Shown here one piece after another: positions 43,769 through 53,502 of a DNA stretch of 64,000 nt (position 1 is the stretch's first letter; the number at the start of each line of letters is the position of its first letter). Source of the stretch: Mesostigma viride (taxonomy: Eukaryota > Streptophyta > Mesostigmatophyceae > Mesostigmatales > Mesostigmataceae). Below the pieces are notes generated by a model that saw nothing but the letters and a program-made list of their open reading frames with translations, did not search any database and was not told the DNA's origin. The stretch lies in assembly GCA_009746045.1 (NCBI GenBank), contig RPFO01000076.1, positions 4,065,433 through 4,129,432 on the forward strand, in the 5' to 3' direction. Both the position numbers and the translations under genes were made by a program.

Positions 43769-44781
43769 GCAGACGGGCGACCCGTTAGCAGAGTGCTAGG
43801 ACCCTACGCCGACGGGGAGGGCCAGGCATGATTCTCAGCTGGTAGGAGTGACATTCCACACCAACTCCTGTCCAGGAGGGTGTACCTAACCCTGAAGGAC
43901 CGGCTGTCAACCAGTAAGCACCAGTCCCCACTTGGTACTTTGGTCAAGCAGCCCACTGGGGACACCCAAGCTGAAGCAAGGCCTGGTCTCTATGGCCGCC
44001 CGTGTAAGGGGTCCATGAGCCCACGGAGTAGGGGGTACTGCCTCTCCGCCTTCTCCTCCAGCTTGACGAGTTAGAAAAGAGCTCCCAACGTATGTGAGCT
44101 CTTGGTCTTTCACAGCGCGTCTTAGCCAATGTTGCAAGGCAGCAACCTTAAATCTGTTCACCAGGCCACGACCACAATGGGCACTATCTGGCCCAGTGCC
44201 TCCCGCGCCAAATCCAGCTGCGACACGGTCACGTGCCCGCCCTGGTGAGCCACCTCCAGACCGTAAATCGTCGAGGACAGCTCGTCCCTTAGTGACACAA
44301 ACGTTTCGACGGCCTCTCGCGACAATTCGCCGGGAGCTGTCGAAGCCTCAATCTGCATCACAATCAGGGGTCGCTCGCCGCCGGCCCTGCTGCAGTTCCA
44401 CAAACTGCCACCCAACCTTTCTTCGCCAGCCCCCTTGCCAGGTACGCCGCCTGGACGAAGGTTGATGCGGTGCTCGGATGAGCGTAGGGATGAAAAGGTC
44501 GTGTTCGCTCCGGGGCTCCTACCCGAAGCTGCGGCTGCGAGCTTTGGCTTTATCCTTGCAGCCCTGTGCCAGCTCCAGTACCCTACTAGTCACAGGCTGC
44601 TGCTCCTCCTGGTCTACGTGGACCACAGTCACGTGATAGACAGGCTAAGCCTGTGCAGGCACGGCCTGCCACGTGTCCTGTCCACTACACCAGAAGACTG
44701 CACCCTAGTCGGCCACGGATGGCTAGGACTTCGGGACTTGATATCTTCCAGTAGGGACAGACCAGCATTCGGGTTGCCCTT
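43765..44781. other. Mosaic of element fragments with short-homology joins
   Basis: Pieces in order: inverted ORF0 fragment (43769-43816), 3' UTR and start of RNase H (43817-44063), LTR end (44065-44183), ORF0 5' part (44185-44549), LTR middle (44551-44745), pol linker (~44745-44763), 3' UTR (~44760-44779), then RNase H. Joins share 2-7 bases (for example GGGGAGG at 43814-43820, ATCTT at 44743-44747, GCCCTT at 44776-44781). This is the signature of template switching in reverse transcription or replication; misassembly is an alternative. Confidence 0.75.
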
Positions 44782-47700
44782 CACAGATTGCCCTGCACTC
44801 AGCAATATCACTGCTGGGCGTAACCCTGTTCTGCAACGGACTGTACCAGGTAACAAGTGAGGTGTGATCTTGCTCCAGGGTAACTAATGCTGCTGCCCTG
44901 CCCCTGACCTCTGTGACCTTCCTATTATCCATAGAACTGTCCACATAGAGAACCATGTCAAGGGGCTTGTACAAATCCACAGGACCCAGTATAAGAGGGG
45001 GAGACATCATGACAGCCTGCACCACACTCTCAGCACCCACCTCAACCAGCTGGGAATCAGTAAGTTGACTCAAAACCAGCAAGTCAGGGGCACATATACT
45101 TGCAAGCCATGCCAGCATGCCCCTGATGGTAGCACACCTAGCCTGCGTGATGGGCTCCTGCAAAGCATCTACAATCTGCTGTGGGTAGTCCTTACCACCC
45201 TCCATCCTGATGAACCACGAGCCCTTGGCTTGGAACAACGTAGCCTGCATGCCACAGAAGACCATAGGCTCATTCTTCACCATGTGCTGTATCTTACCCA
45301 GCTCAAACCGCTTCGGGATCTTAGCCAAGACAGCCTCAACCCAGTCTGGTGGACCTATGAGATGCAGGTCATCACCATGCAGTGAGGCAAAGACAGGAAG
45401 GCCATTGTGGGACCCTTGGAACAAACAGGGATCCACTGCTGGAGACACAGAAAACCCACAAGTATTCTTCAAGAACTTCTCTAGGCTCTTTCTCCAGATA
45501 ATGGGACTGGACCTGAGACCTTCCAACCCTTTCAGAATTCTCAGGTACCTGGCCTTTATCTCTGCTCTCCATACAGCAGGTACAGTTACAAAGAAAGGAG
45601 GGATATCTCTCCAAGTCTGCCTAGCCTGATCTTGGTCACCCTTGAGAAAAGCCCTCTTGAAATCAATCAGCACAGAGCTATAGGGCACACCCTTAACCAG
45701 AAAAGACAGAAGTATACACAGCAGAATCCTCCACGTGTCATGCAGCATCCCTGGAGTATAGAGCTCCTCATCTAACAACTGGCCAGTGCCATGATACTCG
45801 GTTACAACTGGTCTGACATGTGGCACCTGGACACCATCTACCTCCTTGAGCTTGAGGACAAACATCAATCTGAGCAGCTGGTGAACTTCTGGCAGCTCAT
45901 CCACAGGTTCTGCACAGTTGGAAACTATCCACTCATGCCCAGAAGCAACAAAGCCAAGAGTCCATGCCTTAGCCATCTTGGGGCTTTGCATCATCTCGAC
46001 TAGCTGGCGCCAGGGAATAGGACTGTGAGCAGCTATCTGGTACCTGTTTACCCCTACTAACTGCCGTGGATCAAAGGTGGTTGGGATTATCAACAGGTCC
46101 TCAGCTATGGGCTCCTGACCTTGAGGACCCTCAGCTGGCTGACTCTTAACAGCCTTCACCGCCACTGCAATTAAGACCCTGGGAATAGTGATATCTTTCA
46201 AGGGGGAGGCTGCCCCTGCCTTCTAGTGCCAACTCATCAGAGGTCAAAGTAACCCCTGGCATGCACAAGAAGTTCTGACCCAGAATGGCAGGCCCCTGAT
46301 AGCCCTCTACCACACAGAACGTGGTGGGCACCCCTAAGATAGGCACACTCACTTCCCCAAGGATCTTCATGGACACCTTTCCTGAGAAATCAGACACAGC
46401 AAGGCAACTGGGATGGGACATCTGTAAGCCTACAGCATCCTCTTCCCTGATGACAGACACCTGTGAGTTGGTATCTACCTCCATTGTAGCTGCCCAGCAC
46501 GACCCCCACCCCGTGAGATTGGATACCTTGGGATCATGTTTGCTGCGCATGAGTGCTCGGATGACGTCCGCCATGAGAGGCCCCCGGGCCTTAGGTGGCT
46601 GCCCCGTCCCCTCTGGCCTTGTGACAGTTGCTTCAGCAGCCTCCTCCTGCTCGTCATCTTCCAGTAGGGACAGACCATCATCCACCACCAGAGGATTGTT
46701 AGCTGCTGCTGCCTGGCTCTGGCCTGGCTCCTCAACCCAGCTGGGAGGGCCTGGCCCGTCTGCAGGCCAGATTGCATGTGGCCTTCTCTCCTTGACATGA
46801 GCCCAGGACAACCTGTACACGTGCCTTGGATCCTTTTCCAAAGCCACCAGGCAAGATCTGTTAGCTTCCTCCACACGAGTGACAACCCCATCCTGCCACT
46901 TCCCCCGCTTGCCTGGAATAGATGGTTCCTTCCACATCCTGACCTTCAGCCCCACCTGAGGCCTCAGCACATTCCAGTTCTTGTCCTTACGTCTCAGCTG
47001 GGCAAATAACCTATCTGCCTTCCTAAGACTGGCCTGCACCACGTTCTCAGGCAGCAAGCTATACTGCAGGGCCAGGGGAGAGACAGCCACACCATCAAAG
47101 TAATAGTTAACCCTGTGGTTCAGCTGCTTTTCTATCCCCTTACACCAGGCTGCCCTCTCTAAGGCAGATGCCACAAGTGGCACTGACTCTGCTGCTAGCA
47201 CCACTGTCTTCACCTCACGTATGGATCTCTCTACAGCCCCTTGCTGCCCATGACTCTCCCTGGGGACTACTACCAGCTTACAAGGCAGCTGGTCCTGATG
47301 CTTGAGCAAACAGTCAAACTGCAAGTCTGCCTGCACACTCTTGCACACCCCAAAGCCTGGGATCAGGGCCTTCATACCCAACAACAAGTGGTGCTCCTGC
47401 ATACCAGGCAGAACGTCTATCAGCCTGTATCTGCTGAACCTGTCCACCCCCACCAATATATACAAGCCCCTGATATGCTGGATATCCATCTGGATGTCGC
47501 CACGCTCCCTAGCAGGCTCCCTAGCATGGGACTGAGGTGGGTGAACAGCATTCTCCTGGCAACCACAGTTCTCAGCAGCAGCCTGGCAAGCCTCCCACAA
47601 AGGCTCCCTACCTAGCTTCCAAGCAAACATTGCTGCCTGCCCAGAATGCCCAAACATGTGATGCAACCTATGGCCAGCCTCAGCATAGCTCAGCACTCTC

Positions 47701-48053
47701 TCAGTACTGACCTGGCGAGACGTCTGAACCGTGTGTGGGGACACATGATCCACTCCTGAGGTTCCAGGGCTTCCCTGCAGGCCGTCCTGACGCCCCAAGT
47801 CAGGCCCTGCACCCTGGACCGCTCCAGGCCCTTCCAGCAAGGTCCCTTGGCCCTCCAGGCCAGCACCTGCTGGAGACCCACCACCTGCATGAGGCATAGG
47901 GAATTCAGCTGCAGCAGTGTTATTGCAATCCAGTGGAAGAACAACATCTTTACACCCTTGGTGCTGCACAAGGGGCACACCCCCGTCCTTATGTACATCC
48001 AGCACACCTTCCCCAAGGGGTGATTGACTATTTACAGGGGATGATGTAGCTAG
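44782..48053 (-). pseudogene. pol: pol of element E (main copy)
   Basis: In frame with gag across TGA CTA. Open from 48053 to ~46146 (integrase HHMFGHSGQ, GDIQMDIQHI, QADLQFDC, GAVERSIREVK; retropepsin-like MEVDTNSQVSV with Asp at 46473-46475; AILGQNFL). A 4-base insertion near 46170 shifts the frame. The RT continues open to ~44800 with IDFKRAFLKGDQ and HGDD. It loses the last third of RNase H at the mosaic junction (after AECRAICEG). Confidence 0.9.
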
Positions 48054-49409
48054 TCACTGCTGCCCAGACTGGCCTCCTGCCCCAGCAGGCTTGGCCTTCC
48101 TGTCAGGGCACTCACGACGCCAGTGACCTTCCTTGCCACACACAAAGCATGCTCCACCCTTCTTCCCAGACCCAGCCCCACCCTTGCCAGGCTTCCCCTG
48201 GCCTCCCTGAGGCTGCCCACCCTGCTTGCCCTGGTTGCCTTGAGCTTGGCCCTTGCCTTGCCCTTGGCCACCCTTACCCTGCTGACCACCAGCTTGCTGG
48301 CTCCCAACCCCTCCTTGGGAACCTGCACCCTTGCCACCCTGAGCCCCCTGCCTCTGGCGCCTGAAGCGCTTACGCTTGTTGGGCCTTGCCCCATCACGGG
48401 CTGGGTACCCGGGGACATCACCTTGGCCCTGCACAGCGGAGGTGGCATTGCTGCCATGGGACTGGATAGCCTTGCAGGCAGGATCTGGCTTCCTTATGCT
48501 GAGGATTACAAGCTCCAGAGCACGCAAGGAGCCATCAGTCTGGTTAAGAAACATGCGGGCACCGTTCCTCCCATCCACACTCAAACCCATTCGGTCCAGG
48601 AAATAGTCTGCCAAGGCCCTATCTGTGACCAGGAAGCCATACTTGGCCCCCTTGTCCCTGATACGGTTGAGCCTAGCCCATTCCTCTGCCACAGGACCCA
48701 CTATCTCAAAGGTGTCATACTGATGCTTATAATAGTTGGTGAGGTTGAGAACCTTGTCAGAGAACTCCTCCCTCAACCCATCCAGGAACTGTGCCCAGGT
48801 TAGCATATCCTTGACAGCAGTCCTAGCCTTCTCCCTGACACGCTCTGATGAGTCCCTGTTGCATGTGGACGAGTGAAACACTTGCACTAGGTTGACAGTG
48901 GGGTCCACGGAGAACACAACAAGCTCCATGTCCTCTAGCCACTTGTCCAAAGCTTCCTGTGCTAGTGGTGGGTTAAGAGGCTTTTGTCCATTCATAACAG
49001 TGACAGCACTCATGTGAGGCCTCGACCCTGGCAGCGCCTTCACTGGCTCCACCACAGCGGGTGTCACAACAACAGCACCACTTGGTCCAGCAGGCACAGG
49101 GGAGAGCACATCCACATGAGGCCTCTTACCATTGCCGTCAGCGGAGGGGTCCCTCTTACGCTTCTCCACGGCTGGTTGCCCATTCGCCACCGTTATTGCA
49201 TCAGATGGCCCTGTCGCCCGCACCTTGCGCGCCTCCTCCACCGAGTCTTCATGTCGCCTCTTGCTCCCTGGTCGCTTTCCCCCATCGCCGTCGCTGGCTG
49301 GGATCGCCTCTCCCACCAGCGCCTCCTTGTCCTTCCTAGGCTCCTGGCTCTCCCCAGCCGGTGCCGCCGCCTCGCCCTTGTCGCCGTCGCCCGGTTTGCC
49401 ACGAGGCAT
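48054..49409 (-). CDS. gag: Gag, intact (element E, 451 aa)
   Basis: Start MPRGKPGDGDKGE at 49409 in TATATAATGCC; stop TGA at 48054-48056 followed by CTA. Order: charged disordered N-terminus (1-110, with two basic patches), capsid-like helical region (~150-310: LDKWLEDMELVVF, LTWAQFLDGLREEFSD, NYYKHQYDTFEIVGPVAEEW, ADYFLDRMGLSVDGRNGARM), Gly/Gln/Lys tract (~350-410) and CCHC knuckle CFVCGKEGHWRRECPD near the end. It would assemble particles around element RNA. This is the only gag copy without a frameshift. A leaky stop would make Gag-Pol. Confidence 0.88.
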   Translation of the reverse strand: MPRGKPGDGDKGEAAAPAGESQEPRKDKEALVGEAIPASDGDGGKRPGSKRRHEDSVEEARKVRATGPSDAITVANGQPAVEKRKRDPSADGNGKRPHVDVLSPVPAGPSGAVVVTPAVVEPVKALPGSRPHMSAVTVMNGQKPLNPPLAQEALDKWLEDMELVVFSVDPTVNLVQVFHSSTCNRDSSERVREKARTAVKDMLTWAQFLDGLREEFSDKVLNLTNYYKHQYDTFEIVGPVAEEWARLNRIRDKGAKYGFLVTDRALADYFLDRMGLSVDGRNGARMFLNQTDGSLRALELVILSIRKPDPACKAIQSHGSNATSAVQGQGDVPGYPARDGARPNKRKRFRRQRQGAQGGKGAGSQGGVGSQQAGGQQGKGGQGQGKGQAQGNQGKQGGQPQGGQGKPGKGGAGSGKKGGACFVCGKEGHWRRECPDRKAKPAGAGGQSGQQ

Positions 49410-49462
49410 TATATACAAGTGGGGACACAACAATAAAGGCGAAGGAAAAAGGAAGAACTGAC

Positions 49463-50199
49463 TCAAGCACTGGCGTCGCTGGGGGATGCCGTGGGCACCG
49501 TCCCAGCTACTGACTCAGCACCTGCTTGGTTCGCTGCCTCCAGCTCTCGCTCTTGAGCAGTGGCTGCGATGGGCGTCTCTGGCCGCTCCTCGTCGCTGCC
49601 AGCGGCGTCCTCCCCGTCGGCGTAGGGTCCTAGCACTCTGCTAACGGGTCGCCCGTCTGCAGATTTCTCCACTGGGATCCGGGGCTCGCTCCCACTCTGG
49701 CGATCCCACTCAAGGTTCTTTACCCACCGCGTCCCACCACCCCGCTTGTTGTTGCAGGCCCCACGACCCCCGTAGTCGTGTTCGGGCTCTTGCGGGACGT
49801 GCAGCTCAGCACGACGTCGTGCAGCGTACCCTTCTACGGTACCGTCGCCTTTGTCTATCTGCTGAGATGAACGTTCGATGATCCCCTCTGGCTGATCAAC
49901 GAATTGGTAATGGAAGTCTTCTGGCGTTACCTCCCGACCCGTGATGACCTCGACCACTGGTGTGCTTCTGGTTCCGCCGCCCGCGGTGTGTCGAGTGTTG
50001 ACCAAATCCCAAATGGTCGTTTGGTTATCACCCACCGGTCTGCGTTGCCCCGTGACTCCTGCAAAAGAATGTTCACGAGGTGTTCGCACGTTTGGGAAAC
50101 CACCTCTGCCGACGACCAGGGGTTGTCGACTTCGCGCGCCTGCGCTTGCCTGATCACGTCCGGGACCTCAACTCCCGCGCCCAGCACAGAAGTTGCCAC
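49463..50199 (-). pseudogene. ORF0 of element E, 3' part
   Basis: Resumes after element G: VATSVLGAGVEVPDVIRQAQ, STLDTPRAAEPE. A four-base loss near 49965 shifts the frame, then EVITGREVTPEDFHYQFVD and so on to the stop at 49463, 53 nt before the gag ATG. Confidence 0.8.
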
Positions 50200-50204
50200 C
50201 TGAT

Positions 50205-50662
50205 AGTTAGATGAGATGCTTAGGCTGACACACGGATTTCCGGCCTGCGCGCCGCGTATTGCCTACCGCGGTTGAGCGGGACACCTCAGTACAGTACGGC
50301 AGGGTGTACGGTACTGAGGTGTCATGTGGACCGATGTGCGGTTAGTGCCAGACTGTGCCTAGACTCCAGCTCGACCCGCCAGACCCGGGTTATCCGGTTC
50401 TGGACGGGCCGAGTGTAGTTGATGCTAGTAACGTGGTCGCATGGCATTGCAGTGTACAGTTGTCCACTGGTGAGGTGCTGCAGGTAGCACCGCCATAGGC
50501 ATATAGGCGTAGCACTGGGGAGTGCCGCAGCACCCGAGTTTGCCCAGACGTTCCATTCTGAGCCCTCAGCTTCCATTGCTCTCTCATTGTATTATTGCTA
50601 ATACAATCATCATTCGCTTTCAGCTTCAGCAGTTGTTCGTCGTCCCTAGTCTCCATCCAACT
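50205..50662 (+). repeat. 5' LTR of element G
   Basis: 458 bp, AGTTAGATG...CATCCAACT. Contains the inverted pair ACACCTCAGTAC / GTACTGAGGTGT near 50280-50323, a hairpin inside the LTR. Confidence 0.92.
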
Positions 50663-50673
50663 TGGACTGAAAA
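50663..50673 (+). promoter_or_regulatory. Primer-binding site, element G
   Basis: TGGACTGAAAA starts right after the LTR and with TGG, as for a CCA-ended primer. It is exactly complementary to TTTTCAGTCCA at 58144-58154 in the 3' UTR of the same element. Confidence 0.65.
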
Positions 50674-50703
50674 GTTCTTTATTTTTTCGAAAAGCAAAAA
50701 AAT

Positions 50704-52251
50704 ATGGCTTCAAACAACGGCGGCAACAACAACAACAAGGGGAAGGCGCCTGCCAGGCGCACCTCACCCCGACTTTCGCCGGAGGGCACGCCCTCCACCA
50801 ACGATGCGAGGGTGACGCCCAACGTCACCTTCCGCACGGTGGTCGCCGACCACCCCAGGCGTCGGACCCCGCAGGTGGGGCCCGGCGCCCGGGGGATGGC
50901 GAGCGGTCGTCCGTTTGCCACTGGCGGTTCGTCCGCCATGGCACCTGGGGGGCAGGTCCCCCGGGCACGTAATTCCCCCGTCGCAGGTGACGGGGGTCGT
51001 GAGCGGAGTGATTCCTCGGAGGAGGATGGGGAGGTGCAGCCTGCGAGGTCACGGCCTTCGCTCGAGATTTCGACACAGACGCCTGCGACGTCTGGTAATC
51101 TTTCCGTGGGCCGACAGATGGCCATCATGGACATTGACCGGTATGGGGAACATGTTCCGCCCCTGTCGCGTTCGGGCGCGTACCCCATCTTCTCCCCATT
51201 GGGGAGGACGACATCCCAGCGTTCATTTCGGTGAACGGCTGGATCATTCGGCAACGTTTCAGTTGACGGCAGATGAGCCGATCCATGCGATTGAGGTTCA
51301 TCGGACGCAAACGATGATCGAGAATCGTTTGAGGATGCAGTTCCCCTGATCCAGGTGGCAGTTTGGCTGTGGTGTTTCACCAATAGGCCGCGGCGAAACC
51401 CCGGCACTGTTGATCAGTGGGCGTCCAGGCAGCGTCAGAGAGAGGCGCTGCGCGTGGTCGCCACCAGGAGATCACGCTGACTCCGTTGGGGCCGTGGCCC
51501 CAAGTCACGCCAGTTGGCTGGGGCCCGGAGAGGCGTGAGGCGGCTGCGATGCCGCCTGCGACGGAGCGCGGGGCGGCAGACGCCCCCAACACGCCCATGG
51601 GTGGTGAAGCCACCCAGGACCCTCTGGCAGGTCAGAGGGTCCAACCTCAGCCGCGGGCTCCCCCGCCCAGCGTGGGGGGCCAGGTGGCTGAGGAGGCCAC
51701 CGGGGTCGCAGGGACCCCGGCGGCGACACAAGCGCCCGGGGTCGCAGGGACCCCGGCAGCGACGCCGGCGCCTCCGGCGCTGGCGGGGGATGCAGCCCCC
51801 ATGGAGGGTGTCACGGGCACCTCCAGCGGCTCTGGGGGGCAGGCCCCCTCTAGCCGCAACAAGGACAAGGCCCTGGCAGGGCCGGAGGGGCCTCAGGGTC
51901 CCACCGGGCTGGGCAGCAGCCAGCACAGCTGGAGGCGACCTGGAAGGTCGGGACTTCATCACCCTGGGTGATGAGGCCGTGTGGCGTGCCATACAGACAG
52001 CCACAGCCTCCTTCCGTGGGCTGGCCGACCGGAGCCAGCAGATGCACGTCGCGGAGGCGGGCAGCCTGGTGTGTGCGATTATCACGCACATCCTGGGCTT
52101 GCCCAACCTCCAAGAGGGCACACGCAGGGTGTGCGACGACCTGCTGCCTGCCCTGCAGGCTCTCCTCTCAGGGAGGAGGGTGCAGGGCAACAGGGTTCGC
52201 CTGGTGCGACTCCTGGAGCTCCTGCACAATGCCATCCTGAGGGGCGGGTAG
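50704..52251 (+). pseudogene. ORF0-like region of element G, frameshifted
   Basis: ATG 50704 (MASNNGGNNNNKGKAPARR). Frames change near 51150-51230, 51400 and 51930. Visible: Asn- and Pro-rich start, Ala/Pro/Gly repeats (VAGTPAATQAP), and a folded C-terminal segment (DFITLGDEAVWRAIQTATASF, AEAGSLVCAIITHILGLPNL, VRLVRLLELLHNAILRGG). Same position as ORF0 in the other family, but I see no sequence similarity. Confidence 0.55.
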
Positions 52252-53242
52252 GTGGTTGCCTACCTGGCTGCATCATGATTTTACTAACCCTACTGACGAT
52301 GAAGTGTCCCTCTCTCCCACCTTCCATGATTGGGAGGAGGCCCGCAGCAGGAGGCGGGAAGTGACACACACTCACACCCCCACCCAGCCCACCCCTATGT
52401 TGCCTAACCCTCCTACACAGCCCATGCTTGCCCTCCTGCTCAGCTCACTCAAGTAGCACTTCCCTCTCAGCATGTCTCTCCTGTGAATGCTGCAGCAGCA
52501 ACACCATCTTCTCCCTCTCCCCCTGCATCCCCCTCTAGGTTGCCCACTTACAATGAAAACCGTCCTGTGGATAGGATTAATGTCAGGGGGCTGCCTGAGG
52601 GGTATACTAGGGAGCAGGGGAATCATGCACTTCTCTCTCTTCAGCTGGCTAGGGAGGAACTGAATGTCAAGAATTGGTTTGGATCTCTCATGCAGGGGGA
52701 TTTTACCATCAGTCCTCCTCTCAGATTCAGAATCTCATCCTTGTCTTCCAGCGTAGGTATCCCAAGTGGCAGGACACGCAGGCTAGGGCAGTTTGGGAGG
52801 CTTTCATGAAGGAGCTAACTGACCTCCTCTCCACCCCCTCATCTGTGGACATATATGGGGCATTCAGGTGGGTAGAGGAATACAGGGTCACATCAGTGGA
52901 CTATGTGGCTGAGACAAAGAAATATGAGCTAGCCATCAAAGCACGTCCTGATGTCCAGCAGCTAGATCACAAGTTCTTGCTGCGTTCCTTCCTTGAGAAA
53001 CTCAAACTTGACAAAAACACCTACGCTATGCTTGCAACAGGAATGGCAAAGTACTGGGAGGACATGAAGGAGGCATTGGATTATATCAAGCTGGCCTTGG
53101 CTCCCCTTAGCCAGGGGGCCATGGGCACCTCTGTAAAGAGGGTCAGGGGGGAAGAGAGGGAGGAGGAGGATAGGGAGAGGGAAGACAGGAGCAAGAGGCC
53201 TGTCACCATGGCAGAAGTGAAGTCCCTGCTGGGACAAATGTT

Positions 53243-53322
53243 TAAGGGAAAGGGCAAGGGCAAGGGCAAGGGCAAGGGCAAGGGCAAGGGCAGGGGCTGG
53301 GGCAAGGGCAAGGGTAAGGGGC
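53243..53322. repeat. AAGGGC hexamer repeat (Gly-Lys codons)
   Basis: Repeats of AAGGGC within gag, encoding alternating Lys and Gly; probably RNA-binding. Confidence 0.85.
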
Positions 53323-53349
53323 AGTCTCCCTCCAAGGGGGGCAGCTCCA

Positions 53350-53374
53350 GCAACAACAACAACAACAGCAACAG

Positions 53375-53469
<95 letters not shown>
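53350..53469. repeat. CAA microsatellite in gag
   Basis: About 38 CAA units with two interruptions (CAG and CAGAAC). The second interruption changes which amino acid (Asn to Thr) is read. Confidence 0.9.
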
Positions 53470-53502
53470 GAAGCAGGACAAGGAGGACAAGTCTTCTCAG
53501 CG

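Larger units (their letters stand above)
52256..53502 (+). pseudogene. gag: gag of element G, frameshifted
   Basis: Folded part in two frames: RPVDRINVRGLPEGYTREQ to ~52700, then RRYPKWQDTQARAVWEAFM, LLRSFLEKLKLDKNTYAML and YWEDMKEALDYIKLAL (capsid-like helices). An acidic/basic stretch follows, then a (Gly-Lys)n tail and an Asn/Thr homopolymer from the CAA microsatellite. Zinc-binding residues straddle the next frame change (CTRCG, then CHKCHGPPHGDPKDC in the pol frame). At least two frame changes. Confidence 0.7.

Noticed and set aside
53241-53470. CRISPR-like or other regular spacer array
   Set aside because: The repeats are simple hexamers and triplets without spacers, and the DNA is eukaryotic.
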